Shown: positions 1-10,737, numbered from the stretch's first letter. The stretch is 64,000 nucleotides of DNA from Clytia hemisphaerica (GCA_902728285.1 CACVBU010001190.1:62001-126000), one strand, 5' to 3'. Program-made: numbers and translations. Notes: generated from the sequence alone by a model not told the origin.

Positions 1-858
1 GTATTCTTGGGAGTAGAGATTGATACGGTTAAGTTAACCCTTTCTCTCTCCGAAAAGAAACTTGCAGACCTCAAGGTTTTCTTGCAGTCCTTTCGATCAA
101 AAACGAGGACTACCAAAAGACAACTCCAGCAGTTAGCCGGACGCTTAAATTGGGCCTGTAAGGTTGTCTTTGGTGGTAGGACATTTCTTCGTAGGATCCT
201 GGACTGGATGAACACTCTGCCGAAGCAATCTGCAAAGTGTCGTCTTAGTGGGGAGTTTCTCAAGGATATTGATTGGTGGCTTCAGTTCTTGGAGGTCTTC
301 AATGGGTTCTGTCGTTTTCATGACCCCCGCCCGGTTGTTGACCTACATACTGATGCATGCTCTACGGGTATCGGAGCTGAGTTTCAAGGAGATTGGTTCT
401 ACTCCAACCTCCTGGTTGACTACCCACCCTTTTCTGGTTCTCACATCAATTACAAGGAGGCCTTATGTGTTGTCCTTGCCCTGAAACGATGGGCTCCCCT
501 TCTTCAGAATAAGGTGGTCCACGTTCACTGCGACAACACAGCAGCGGTAGCAATGTTGAACAAAGGTACCACTAAGGATCCAGACATGATGTCCCACCTG
601 AGAGATGCCTTTTGGCTCTCAGCTACTTTCAACTTTAGTATCAAGGTGTTTCATGTTCCTGGTAAACTTAATGTCCTTGCGGACCACATTTCACGTCTCC
701 ACTTTCCCTGTCACCTTCAGGCCTTTGCTCAACATTTGCTCTACTGGTACGGTCCTAACTCTGTGAACCTTGCAGCATTGGGGCACATGTCCCCTTGCTC
801 GTTTTTCTTTTTGGTGGGGCTGCTTCACTCTAGCCTCTGCTTCTCATCTGTTTTTTAG
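1..858 (+). CDS. Reverse transcriptase C-terminus plus RNase H of YR retroelement (partial)
   Basis: The frame is open from base 1 (VFLGVEIDT...), so the gene begins upstream. The first 100 or so residues are the RT thumb/connection of DIRS-type elements (FLGVEIDT, LQQLAGRLNWA). The RNase H domain follows: DLHTDA, NYKEAL, HCDNTAAV and LADHISR supply the four acidic residues in order. The protein would copy element RNA into DNA and remove the RNA strand. It ends in a TAG at 856-858, where the recombinase frame is already open. The TAG sits in a pyrimidine-rich TTTTTTAG context that could also be read as a splice acceptor, so expression by splicing or frameshift is possible but not shown. The ORF has no internal lesion in this window. 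Confidence 0.88.
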   Translation, partial: VFLGVEIDTVKLTLSLSEKKLADLKVFLQSFRSKTRTTKRQLQQLAGRLNWACKVVFGGRTFLRRILDWMNTLPKQSAKCRLSGEFLKDIDWWLQFLEVFNGFCRFHDPRPVVDLHTDACSTGIGAEFQGDWFYSNLLVDYPPFSGSHINYKEALCVVLALKRWAPLLQNKVVHVHCDNTAAVAMLNKGTTKDPDMMSHLRDAFWLSATFNFSIKVFHVPGKLNVLADHISRLHFPCHLQAFAQHLLYWYGPNSVNLAALGHMSPCSFFFLVGLLHSSLCFSSVF

Positions 859-1841
859 GGCAAGACATCGCGTCTTCGCTCCTGAACGATGTTTTGTTTT
901 ATCGACAGGCTACATTAGCCCCCAATACACACAAGGCCTATCGTACTCACCGTAAGACCTACCTCCGTTTTTGCTCCATGATGGACATCTCACCCGCTCC
1001 TGTTTCTACAGTGCATCTTTGTTTGTATGCTGCCTACTTGGCTCGTTTTTTGTTGCCCCAGTCAGTTTGCGTCTACATTAGTTATGTTGGCCTACTCCAC
1101 AAGGACTATGGTTTGGTTAATCCCTTGGCAGATAATTGGTTTTTGAGCTCGGTTCTCAAAGGTATCAAACGCACCAAGGGATCCCCTCCAGTGCCTAGAC
1201 TTCCTATTACGACTGATATTCTTTACCGTATCCGGCAGCATTTGGAACTTTCTGACAGCAAGCACGCTTCTTTTTGGGCTATTTGCCTTGTTTCGTTTTT
1301 TGGTTTGTTTAGGAAGAGTCACCTCCTCCCTCTCTCCCATCAGGATTTTTCCCCAGCTACCTTTCTTGTCAGGTCTGACTTCACCCTGGATCCTTCTACA
1401 GTTTACATCAGGGTCAGGTGGAGCAAGACTATGCAGCTGGGTCAACGTACTGTTACTATACCCTTGGTTGCCATGTCTTCTCCCCTTTGTCCTGTTTCGG
1501 CTGTGAACCACGCTTTTCAGTTGACCCCTGGGGCGGGACCCCAAGCTCAGGCCTTTTGTTGGAGGGACTCGTTTTATGGCTCAAATAGGATTTTCACCTA
1601 CAGAGACTTCATGCTTTCTCTCCGCAACCATCTCTCCAACATTGGCCTTTCCTCGTCTCAGTACGGCTCACATTCCTTTCGGCGTGGAGGAGCCTCTTTT
1701 GCATTAGAGGCTGGGATCCCACTTGACACGATTGCAGTGATGGGTGACTGGAAATCAGATGCTATCTATCTGTACCTCCACATGCCTCTGTCGCAGCGCT
1801 TGCATGCCCAGCGCACGCTCTCAGATTTTCTCTCTTCTTAG
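858..1841 (+). CDS. Tyrosine recombinase of DIRS/Ngaro-like element
   Basis: This is a site-specific recombinase that integrates the circular cDNA of YR retroelements. The N-terminal SAM-like core-binding domain starts around FYRQATLAPNTHKAYRTH. Catalytic residues visible in order are the first Arg (FGLFRKSHLLPL), Lys (RWSKTMQ), the HxxR box (SHSFRRGGA), a Trp/His position (MGDWKS) and the nucleophile Tyr (AIYLYLHMP). The frame is open from 852 and has no ATG at a sensible position; coding similarity begins before the TTG at 894. It lies in a different frame from the RNase H ORF, which it abuts. Length and motif order are normal and there are no stops, so this may be a young copy. Confidence 0.9.
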   Translation, partial: GQDIASSLLNDVLFYRQATLAPNTHKAYRTHRKTYLRFCSMMDISPAPVSTVHLCLYAAYLARFLLPQSVCVYISYVGLLHKDYGLVNPLADNWFLSSVLKGIKRTKGSPPVPRLPITTDILYRIRQHLELSDSKHASFWAICLVSFFGLFRKSHLLPLSHQDFSPATFLVRSDFTLDPSTVYIRVRWSKTMQLGQRTVTIPLVAMSSPLCPVSAVNHAFQLTPGAGPQAQAFCWRDSFYGSNRIFTYRDFMLSLRNHLSNIGLSSSQYGSHSFRRGGASFALEAGIPLDTIAVMGDWKSDAIYLYLHMPLSQRLHAQRTLSDFLSS

Positions 1842-1894
1842 TCTTTCATCCTGTATATATATATTTTCTTTTACACTACACACTTGGATTTGGA

Positions 1895-2022
1895 CCTTTT
1901 ATTTTCGTAGTCTATTCCTATTTTACGTGTGCACTATTTTTCGAAGAACTGATATGATCACTGATATGCCATGTCTCTGTTCAACCCCTTTGGTTCCCCT
2001 CGGGAGGACTGTTTGTGTTTAA
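1895..2022 (+). repeat. Split direct repeat, copy B1
   Basis: A 128-bp block starting CCTTTTATTTTCGTAG and ending TGTTTGTGTTTAA. By eye it is identical to 2460-2587. It lies 53 bp after the recombinase stop. Confidence 0.9.
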
Positions 2023-2459
2023 GTGTCTGATATATGTAGGTATATCAGAGTTTAGATACATCAGTTTGTTTTGATTTGTGTCTGCCCTGTTGGGCTCAGA
2101 TTTCCCATTTAGCCTCTCTTTCAGACTCCCATACATATAGCAGAACAGGGTACCTGGCCAGTCCTTTTCAGTTCTTCATTTTGCTGTACTGCTGTTTTTA
2201 TAATTTGCTCCACCAGCCCTCCCCATCAACTACATGGGGGAAAGCTTTATACGATTTACTTATAACACATATTTATCCAATATTCATATTAGGCATATTA
2301 TATTCTAGTTTGGCTTTATGCTACTTCCTGTATTTGGTTCATTACATATGTTTTGCTTTTATACGTTCATTGTCATGAAATTTATTTGATTAGGTATATT
2401 CATTGTTATATGTTTGTGTTTTTTATTGTCATTTATGATTATTCTTGTCACAGTGTTTT

Positions 2460-2587
2460 CCTTTTATTTTCGTAGTCTATTCCTATTTTACGTGTGCACT
2501 ATTTTTCGAAGAACTGATATGATCACTGATATGCCATGTCTCTGTTCAACCCCTTTGGTTCCCCTCGGGAGGACTGTTTGTGTTTAA
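2460..2587 (+). repeat. Split direct repeat, copy B2, element 3' end
   Basis: Second copy of the 128-bp block, offset 565 bp from the first. The sequences diverge after TGTTTAA (G follows the first copy, T the second), which fixes the probable 3' end of the element. Confidence 0.88.
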
Positions 2588-4466
2588 TGAGTTTTTCTTA
2601 AAAGTTTCAAAAGTTCCACCGATTAAAATCCCTTCAAATTTTAGAATGTTCTTTCTATACATGATATTATACCACCCTGAAAATGTTTTGCCAAAAAAAG
2701 ATCGCTATCAAAAGTTAGAAGCTGAATTAACCCACTTTCCCTAACCCCTTGCATGCAAAAACGTGTTCGTTTACCTCCCAAACAATTTTATAAACAACAG
2801 AGCAGAGCACATTTTTCCAGGAAGTTTGAATTACGGGAAAGGTGTATTACCCTAACTTGGTCTAATGTTGACATCCCTCCTCTAATTTCAACACTCTTTT
2901 TCAAAGCTGAAAATAAAAGAAAGGTTTGAAACTTCTTTTCTAGCATACTTATAAGAGTGGAAAAATCATTTTTCAATTAGTAATTCCAACTAATTTACAG
3001 TAACACGGGTTATTAGAGGGAGTTAAACAGTTCATCAAAATCCTTGTAATGCAATCCAATATTCAAAAAATTTAAGTTGTCTTTTTGATTTCCCAAACAT
3101 TCAATTAAGCGTTGGCTTTCCACAATAATTTATGTAATTACACTTTCGATCAGTCACGTTCATATAGGTGTGTTTTTTGTCATACTTTCAAACAACCAAA
3201 ACAATCTGGGGGTAAGTTTCAAAACAACACAGATTATTCTTAAAACTAAAGAAGTATCTTTTGGCATGGACAATCAAATATAATTTACCAGTGGATACCC
3301 CGTAAAACCTACAAAGTTGCACTTTGGGCTGTCTTAGCCACCAGACTTAATTCAATATATTATTTAATTCACTTTTTTACAACCTCTTATAAATGAACTT
3401 TCATTAAATACAGTACCTAATCTCAAGGATTTCATTTATCAAAAACAGTCAAAAAGTGTTGTAAAATTCGAAGTATTCAAAATTTTATTAAAAATCCCTT
3501 CAAAAAATCAAAATTTTTGGACCTTAAGATTACACAATTGAACAGGTCATAAAACCTATTCTAGCAAGTATTTGATCAAGTGAATCACCGTTTAGTACCT
3601 GAATTGCAATTTCACAGTTTCAGTAAGTTATGAGTAAGGGGTCAATGTTTGTAGGTTTTAGGTGTAATAGTTTAGGTTTTAAGTTGTATTTTGATTTTAA
3701 CTTGACCTTTTTTGGAGCATGGGGTAATTTGAACGCAGTCGAACGACAATTGAATACAGTTGAACCAATCGAATATTACTCAGAATAGTGGGAGGACACA
3801 TAACCTATAGAATCAGTTCTGCATATTTAATTTTTATTACAGAAATAAACCCTAATACTTTATAGCACATTGTGCTGGAAGATTTGCAGCGTTATTGATC
3901 TCACAATTGATTTATTTTTGAAGTTATATTTCATCACTTGCTGGCTCTAGCCTGTGGTTTCCTTTAGCCTTAGTTCTTGTGATATTCTCACCAGCCAATC
4001 AGATTGAAGCTTTACATAGTTCACAACTACTGAAAAATATAAGCATTTTAATTGGTTGTGATCTGCAAAATAAATGCAATATATGATATATGATATTTGA
4101 CATGTGCAAAATATGACCGGCTATTATTTGAGGGACTGGTTTCAGCGGGTGAAAAATCAAATCAAAACAACCATGGAAAAGTAAAAAAAAATAAAGCAAA
4201 AAATGAGCAAAAGTTTTCAAATCAAATCTAGCCTGGGAATCCATGCTATGATTTCTTATTTGATAAACTGATAGCGAAATGTATAGCATGGTATGGGCTG
4301 AGAGTTTGAATTTCTCAGATCCTAATAACGGTTGAAAACATAGCCAATCAAATTTTGTTATTCTTTTACTGGTCACACTTTCTTAGAGAAAGCGCAACTT
4401 TCGAGATTTGGTTTTTATTTTAGTAAGTGAGGACAGCGCTAAATTCGAATTTCCCACTGTAAAAAA
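2588..4466. other. Non-coding AT-rich stretch
   Basis: No convincing gene. ORFs here are short and biased toward AT codons. A segment near 2843-2893 (TTGGTCTAATGTTGACATC) resembles 9040-9090, suggesting an old dispersed repeat. A segment near 4100-4170 resembles 55990-56070. Confidence 0.6.
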
Positions 4467-4490
4467 TGTGAGTCCAATATTGGACTCACA
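4467..4490. repeat. 24-bp perfect palindrome
   Basis: TGTGAGTCCAAT followed directly by its exact reverse complement, with no spacer. No other copy was noticed in the window. Confidence 0.85.
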
Positions 4491-5020
4491 GCTCCAACCC
4501 GTCTTGTGTACATCAAATTATAAAAAAACACACGACGGTTCTCCTGTCTAAATCAAATCATGTTTTGAAGTTGAATAATCCTTTCAAAATTAGCAATTTA
4601 TCCCCTTGCTGTTCAAATTTTGAATTTTTTTTCACAAACTTGAGCATTTGTACTTAGCAAAACTCCTTTTGGAAGAGTCATTCGATGGTAAGAACCCTGT
4701 GAGAATCCTTTTCGCCCAAAATTTCTTTGTATATTTATAGTTTCTTTCCAATGAGGGGTAATAATAATACATAGCACCTTTTAGTTTTGGAAATAATGAC
4801 AATTTTTCCCATTTTTGTGGTAGTTTTTACTTGACAGTTGTCCCTTCAACTTTCTACAGATCCCGTTTAAAATAAGATCCAAAAGGTAGGTGTTATCTTT
4901 TTTTAGGTATTATTATTGAGAATAGCAATTATAGTTTCAAGCTACAGCTACGGCTACAGCTACGGCTTCAAAATAGTTGAAAAGTACTGTATCAACCTTT
5001 TTCAGGATATTGAAAAAGAA

Positions 5021-5611
5021 ATGAATAGACCAAAAGAACTTAAAGATATTCTTGAACAGTTGCAGAATGATTCATCTAATGAAGATATCAACAAAGCTTT
5101 TCACGAGTCCTTTGTGCTAGTTGATCAATTGCTTAGAAAACAAGGCAATCTTGAAAGGATTTCAGAAGAACACATGAACAAGCTGAAACAAGGATGTAGC
5201 CAATCTTCAGAATGTGCTAAAGAAGCAACAGCAAAGATCAACAAGAAGTACAATGATCAAATGAAGACCCTGCGAGAAAACCAAAAAACTGAAGAGCAAA
5301 AACTATCTAAAGAAACCAACGTGCTGGAAGAAATTACAAACAAAATGCATAATGTTGCTTTGGATGAAAAATCACTCTCCAAAAAGGAAGTGGAACTGAA
5401 AAATAAGAAAGCTATTGATATTGAAAGAGAAAAAGCAAAATTCAAATTATTAAATACACTGAAAATCAAATGGGATTACACCTGCCAAAAAGACAAAGTT
5501 GTAGGATTTGTTTCTGGAAAATCTCCTACTCCATTCTCAGTGAATCAAAAGGAACACTCTTGCTTTTATACAGCTAATTATCTTTGGGACTTGATTGAAT
5601 TGACTAACTAG
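5021..5611 (+). CDS. SPC24: SPC24-like kinetochore protein (NDC80 complex)
   Basis: SPC24 pairs with SPC25 in the NDC80 complex and links spindle microtubule attachments to the inner kinetochore. From the ATG at 5021 the product is 196 aa, close to the vertebrate length of about 197. The N-terminal and central region (about residues 10-140) is a charged coiled coil. The C-terminal globular domain carries the family pattern: KIKWDYTCQKDKVVGFV, then YLWDLIELTN at the very end, matching the conserved WDY...G and YLWSLV features. Open frame extends upstream to 4916, but that part is a low-complexity SYSYGYSYG stretch and is probably not translated. A good acceptor (CCTTTTTCAG) ends at 5005, so an upstream exon is possible. 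No intron interrupts the 590-bp body, so an intact retrocopy cannot be excluded. Confidence 0.8.
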   Translation: MNRPKELKDILEQLQNDSSNEDINKAFHESFVLVDQLLRKQGNLERISEEHMNKLKQGCSQSSECAKEATAKINKKYNDQMKTLRENQKTEEQKLSKETNVLEEITNKMHNVALDEKSLSKKEVELKNKKAIDIEREKAKFKLLNTLKIKWDYTCQKDKVVGFVSGKSPTPFSVNQKEHSCFYTANYLWDLIELTN

Positions 5612-5651
5612 TTAGTATGTCTTATTATATTATATATTATACATTATATAT

Positions 5652-5663
5652 ATTATACAAATG
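5652..5663. repeat. Target-site duplication, left copy
   Basis: ATTATACAAATG, identical to 6923-6934 on the other side of the Penelope-like fragment. Confidence 0.75.
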
Positions 5664-6399
5664 CGTTCCGTAACCTTTATAGGATTGTAAGGAAGGCACA
5701 CTCTATTTTAGCTTTTGATAAAGTACACCAAAAGGTTTTCCAAGACGTGCCGTTAGTGGGCTTTCGCAAGGGGAAAAGTCTTAAAGATATGTTGGTTCGC
5801 GCGAAAGTCCCCCTACCTTGGGGGATGATAACAAAGGCCAGAGTGAACCATGTCTTGGAAAACGCTGTGGTGTTTGTCCTTCAGTTAAGAATACATCAGA
5901 GTTTGCTTCTAGGAATGGAAAGATATACAACATTCGTGGGTTATCTATGAACTGTAGCTCATCCAATGTTGTATACCTTCTTAGATGCAAAACCTGCGGT
6001 ATTCAGTATGTCGGTAGTTGCACGACTCCTTTTAGAACAAGGTTCAGTAATTATAAATCGTGTAACAAATATCACAAGGACAAAACTGTGCCACAACAAG
6101 AACTTCACAAACATTTTGACCTACCTGGTCATTCCGGTTTTGCAGATTTTGAATACACTTTTATTGACCAGGGAAGTAGCCTTGAAGATGTCAGGAAGAG
6201 AGAACGTTTTTGGCAATATAAACTTAATACGTTCCTTCCTCACGGGTTGAACGTGAAGTTGTTGTTCCGGATTAGGCCATTTTTTGAACTCCTCAGTTTT
6301 CTGGGGATAACTGATGCTAGTATTGAGCTTATACTGCGGTCATTTGGTTATGACCGGTCGTTTTTGGGAGAACGCCCTTCTTTGGACTGCTTGGTATGA
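5664..6399 (+). pseudogene. GIY-YIG endonuclease of Penelope-like element, frameshifted fragment
   Basis: The GIY-YIG nuclease nicks DNA to prime reverse transcription of Penelope-like elements. The first part (FRNLYRIVRKAH... VGFRKGKSLKDMLVRAKVP) is the linker after the RT. The frame then shifts by one base near 5808, in the run of C's before TTGGGGGATG. The second part, open to 6399, contains the zinc-binding CLGKRCGVCPSV, then the nuclease core NVVYLLRCKTCGIQYVGSC with TRFSNYK and the helix ELHKHFDLPGHSG. The RT domain is absent because of 5' truncation, so the copy cannot be autonomous. Confidence 0.85.
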
Positions 6400-6849
6400 C
6401 CTACGGGCATGCCTACAGCACAGTTGTGTGCTCTACTAGTATCAGGTGTTCCCATGTTTTGTTCCGTAATTTCTTTTTGTTTTGCTTTTTGTCCTGAATA
6501 AACCAGAAGGGGACACGAGCATTTAATTTTCCGTTTTAATTTCCACTGCGTTTACTGTGCTAATTCGAAACCTTTTTTGTTAAATTTTTAGTTTTATTGT
6601 TTTCGACGATTATTCCCCACGGGGTTGTTTTCATCAATTTTATTGTACTGTTTTAACGTTGTAAATATTATCGCTACGCACCTATTTTTATTAAATCTTT
6701 TTAACATTTTCTTTGTTTTATTCCCTATAGAATTTTTTCCTTTGTTCATTAGAATTTTTTATTTCTCGCCTCCTTTTTTTTTTTTTTTTTTACGCATCAC
6801 TGATTTTTGTAGCATTTAAAAATGTGTTAACGCTTGTGCAGTATTATAC

Positions 6850-6884
6850 CTGATGAAGTTCTGAAAATAGAACGAAATATCGTA
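6850..6884 (+). ncRNA. Hammerhead-ribozyme-like motif in Penelope-like 3' region
   Basis: The core boxes appear in order: CTGATGA (6850-6856), a five-pair stem GTTCT/AGAAC with a GAAAAT loop, GAAA (6874-6877), and a very short stem ending in GTA (6882-6884). Hammerheads are known in Penelope-like elements. Two oddities: an extra A sits between CTGATGA and stem II, and I see no good pairing for stem I. It may be degenerate or need a dimeric form. Confidence 0.35.
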
Positions 6885-6922
6885 AAAAACAAACTGTGTT
6901 GATTTTACTTTTTTGTTCACTT

Positions 6923-6934
6923 ATTATACAAATG
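6923..6934. repeat. Target-site duplication, right copy
   Basis: ATTATACAAATG, identical to 5652-5663. Follows the element 3' end directly. Confidence 0.75.
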
Positions 6935-7282
6935 TTTTTACAAATAAATTTGAATTCTTTTAACAGAAAAGGATTTTGCAGAAATTACTTTTAATTTCAG
7001 GAACTTTAACAGATTCTGTTTAAAAAAATGATTTTGAAATACTTTATATAAATTTTGTCTTTTAATTCATCTTAAAATTATTTGAATTTTGCCCAATAAA
7101 AACAGGATATGGTATGGAAGCAAAGAGAAGTTATCATCCCTAGATCTCTATTTCATTCTATTGGAGAATTCACTCAGGGTTAATGAATTTATGCTTCATT
7201 TATAATATTTACGGCAGATTTTTTTCCTTTTACTATATATTTTGTTAGTTATCGTATTACTTTAAATAAAAAACAAGACGTT

Positions 7283-7674
7283 TTAACCCTATTTCGCCTA
7301 GGGGGGGGGGCTGTTTCTGTTCGGAGGTCAAATAATTAGTAATAGCTCTTGAAATATTAGAGCTTTTGCCATGAAATTTTCTGTAAATTATTGAAAATTT
7401 AGGATAAAATAAGCAATTTTTTTCTATAGCTTTTGTTAGAATACAATAGCTATTTTATAAGAACAAAGAAAATTTTCGGTTTTTGTTCACTTTGCCCATG
7501 ATGAGTGACGTCATCAAAAAAATTTTTTGTCAAAAGTTACCTTATGTGACAAGGATCCTGTGTTCCAAATTTCATCCAAAAAGACCCACTAGATCAAAAG
7601 TTAAGGGGTGGTACAGGAAAAGCCCCCCCTCTAGTTCTGAACTGCCCCTAAAAGCCTATGTTGAATAGGGTTAA
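7283..7674. mobile_element. MITE-like element with TTAACCCTATT ends
   Basis: TTAACCCTATT at 7283 is repeated inverted at 7664-7674, with further loose inverted similarity inside (CCTAGGGG against CCCCTAAAAG). About 390 bp, no coding capacity. It contains a G10 run at 7302-7311. Confidence 0.45.
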
Positions 7675-9514
7675 GTGAGTATCACATGGAGCATGACTTA
7701 ATGTGGTAACAATTGTATTTATTCAGTATTCAAACGAATTTTGACCCTTTTTACATCTCTAAAAATGACATGTTTGAGCTGAAAAACAAAGTCAAAGAAA
7801 AGGCAGAACAAGGTTCTTTTTCACTTTATTAAAATTACATTATTGAAGATTATTTAATAAACGCCCCTTTCTTTTAAACGCCTCCTCGAATGAACGCCCC
7901 TCCTAAAATTCAAAAAATTTTATAAACGCCTGAGGTGTTTATTGGCCCAGCGCGGTTAGCGTAAGGGCCTTTCATTTGCACTGTGCCCGCTGTAAGTAAC
8001 TCGCATGGTAGACGGAGCTCGTTTTATTATTTGAGGAAAACAAAGATTACAGGCTAATCATCAATTCTTTGCCGCGGAAAGTCATGTGATATACTTTTCA
8101 ACCAATCAATGGTTTAACTCACTACAAGCCGTATATGTATAAAAGTTGCGAAGCGTTCCAGAGCCTCCTCGATTCGCAAGTTGCAAGCAAAACATTTAAT
8201 GACATACAAACACTGTATATTCAATGACGCGGCATTTGTGCAGTTTTCCTTTACATTTGCTGCAGTCTTTCCGAATATCCTATCATTTGCAAATTTTTTA
8301 TAGTCCCTCTCTGTAAAAATGACATCTGTAGATTATCTCTCATTGAGAAAAATGAAGCTTCAACCGTTCTACTTTTCATTTTCTAGAATAAAAAGCAAAA
8401 AAGTTTAAAGAAACAACAATATAAGAAGATGAAAACACTAAACACACTCAGGGCATTTTGAACTTAGAAAATAAAAACAAACTGTACCCTTATAATCATA
8501 AAGGTTGGTGAGTCCAGTCAAAACACAGATTTGATCTGTAGCATCACGCTTCACCTTTACAAAAAGGAGGATATCATAAAATGAACCAAGGAAAATTTCA
8601 TAATTTCAAAAAAGTCATTTTGCATTATCATACAGTAATATAACTATAATGTTAAAAAAAAAGAAAACTTTCAAAACAGGACAAAGCAATTCCATATTCA
8701 TAATTTCCAACAGATTGCAAGGAGGGAAAAATATCTTATGGGAAACATTTTTGTAATCTAAAAGAATGCCCAAAGTGGAAGAAAACTTCAAGTTGCCAAC
8801 AAAAGTTTTCCATATTAGACGTCAAACGTGGAAGAAAATTTCCAAATTGACAAAAAAGCTTTCCACATTTAAAACACAAATACCAAGTTCAAGACAGTTA
8901 AGTTTCCATATTTGAAAAAGAATGCAAACAAAAATGAGAAAAGAGACTATTTAATCTAATGTTTCCAGACCATCTAAAAAAGAAACAAAAATAACTATTA
9001 AAAAGCCACAAAATGAAGAACGACAAACCCTAACTACCGTAAGTTGGTCTAATGTCGACATCAGTCTTCTAATTTTGACATCCTTCTTTATAGTAGTTGT
9101 ATTTTAAAGACCAGTCAGGTCATTAATTTGAGGGCTATGCATGTTAGCTTCCACTGATGCAAGTTACCCAATCTCACGGTACATGTGGTTTAAAAGAACG
9201 CAAAACTATGTATGCGTATAAGTCTCTATTAGGGTGAGCTGGAAAGATTAAATGAATTAACTCATATAAGCAACAAAAGTTTTTCACATTTTAAACAGAT
9301 AAATGCAGTTAGGGAAACCATCCAGGATCCTGCCATTCTATAAGCCAGCCAGCCAAAACTAAATGACACTTGTAAACTTAAGTTTCTTACCATTTTCCAT
9401 CAAAAACAACCAAAAACATTGCTATATCCCAAAGCCGGAGACCAAAACAAATTATCTTCCAAGATTATGGCGCTGAAAATCGAATAAACTGGCTGAATCG
9501 ATAGAGATATCAAG
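7675..9514. other. Non-coding stretch, possible old SINE at 7940-8020
   Basis: No gene is seen. A GC-richer patch at about 7940-8020 (GCGCGGTTAGCGTAAGGGCC) resembles a tRNA A box as found in tRNA-derived SINEs. I cannot find a matching B box, so this is only a suggestion. Confidence 0.35.
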
Positions 9515-9699
9515 ATAGACCTTTTTTCAAAGAGGCCACCCTGTTGAATAATTATGTAGTCCAGCAAAAAAACAATAATAAAACCATGCATAATTATTAC
9601 AATATGCATGATACAGTAATTATGCATGGCTCTATCATTGTTTTTACGACTGGACTACATAATTATTCAACAGGACATCCTCTTTGAAAAAAGGTCTAT
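9515..9699. repeat. Long foldback hairpin of about 185 bp
   Basis: ATAGACCTTTTTTCAAAGAG at the left end is answered by CTCTTTGAAAAAAGGTCTAT at the right. The arms continue inward with GTTGAATAATTATGTAGTCC and its complement, down to a short loop near 9605. Arms are about 85 bp with few mismatches. No ORF; probably a foldback MITE. Confidence 0.8.
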
Positions 9700-10737
9700 T
9701 ATGGCGCCCTTTTGGATCTATTGTTAAGGCCATCTAAAATGGTGGAAAGAGTTGCAGAAAGACAAAGTTGCCGCGCGAGTTATGTCATGCACTCCACTGC
9801 AGCGCACAACGAAGTGTGTTTCAATGAATATCATTAATTATAAGAATATCTTATGTGCTTACTTTCAGTAAACTTTGAGTGCTACATTAAAGATGAAAAA
9901 GGTAAGAAGATAAAAAATGCGCTGCATAATTTTCATTGTAACAGTTTGGTCAATCATCGCTGAAAGTTTGAAAAAAGTTTTTCCGTCGCAAAAGAAAATG
10001 TCAACCAATTAAAAGCACAGTGCTTAGTGCTTATACTTACTATGTTTGCTACATCGTCTAGGCTAAAAAAAATGCGAAAAGACATGAACGTCATTTTTTA
10101 ATGAGTGTTGTTATGATTTTTTAGATCACGGTTGCGTACAGGAACTCGCCAAATGTTCCTAACTGTCCATGTTTTAAAGGCTTGTCAAAAGTGTGTTTAC
10201 AACAAAGGTTTTCCACGTTCAAAATGCACAAAGAAAATTTCAAAGTACTGTAAGAAGTTGTGCAGAATCTGGCTCTGGGTTCTGGGTTCACCTCAATTCA
10301 GCCAGTTTACCAGATGAGTTCACCTCCGTTCTCCTTGGTTCCCCTGGTTCACCTTTTTCTAATTCAGTTAAGTCAATACTACAGAAGAAGAAGATTTTGA
10401 TCTAAGGTTGAGTGAAAACTAACCTGCCTAAGTCAGTGAAAATTTCAAAATTGTCCTTTTTTTGCAAGAAATTGCAATTGGCATCTCTCATTCCAACCAT
10501 CAAAACGGAAACAAAACATTCGATTCAGGAAAGAATGATAAGTACACTACAACATAAGCCATTTCTTGTGACAATCATACAAAAATCTTGATCCAATTCA
10601 ACTCATTAATAGCATGAACACCAAAGACAACAAAGTAAAAGAGAATAGCAACAACCTATTTTTGCCGCCATGTTTGTTTTGATTTTTGAAAAAGCATAAT
10701 GGCATCACTTTCGCTTTACAATAGATTCAAATAATAT
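9700..10737. other. Non-coding stretch
   Basis: No gene or clear repeat recognised. Short ORFs at 10132-10405 look random. Confidence 0.5.

Larger units (their letters stand above)
1..2587 (+). mobile_element. DIRS/Ngaro-like tyrosine-recombinase retrotransposon, 3' part
   Basis: The window opens inside a retrotransposon that encodes a reverse transcriptase/RNase H followed by a tyrosine recombinase, and not by a DDE integrase. After the recombinase stop there is a 128-bp block (1895-2022), a 437-bp spacer, and the same 128-bp block again (2460-2587). This matches the 3' half of the split direct repeat layout (A1-ORFs-B1-A2-B2) known for Ngaro and PAT elements. The matching A1 copy would lie upstream of the window. 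Sequence after 2587 shows no element feature, so I take that as the 3' end. Confidence 0.85.
5664..6922 (+). mobile_element. 5'-truncated Penelope-like element with 12-bp target duplication
   Basis: The insert carries the C-terminal GIY-YIG endonuclease part of a Penelope-like element and its 3' untranslated region. It lacks the reverse transcriptase. The 12-mer ATTATACAAATG occurs immediately before (5652-5663) and after (6923-6934), marking a target-site duplication. A hammerhead-like motif lies near the 3' end. The truncation is typical of target-primed insertion. Confidence 0.82.

Noticed and set aside
1092-1544. 150-residue antisense ORF
   Set aside because: Complement of the tyrosine recombinase, with no family features.
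7940-8050. tRNA gene
   Set aside because: A-box-like sequence only, with no cloverleaf or B box. At best an old SINE.
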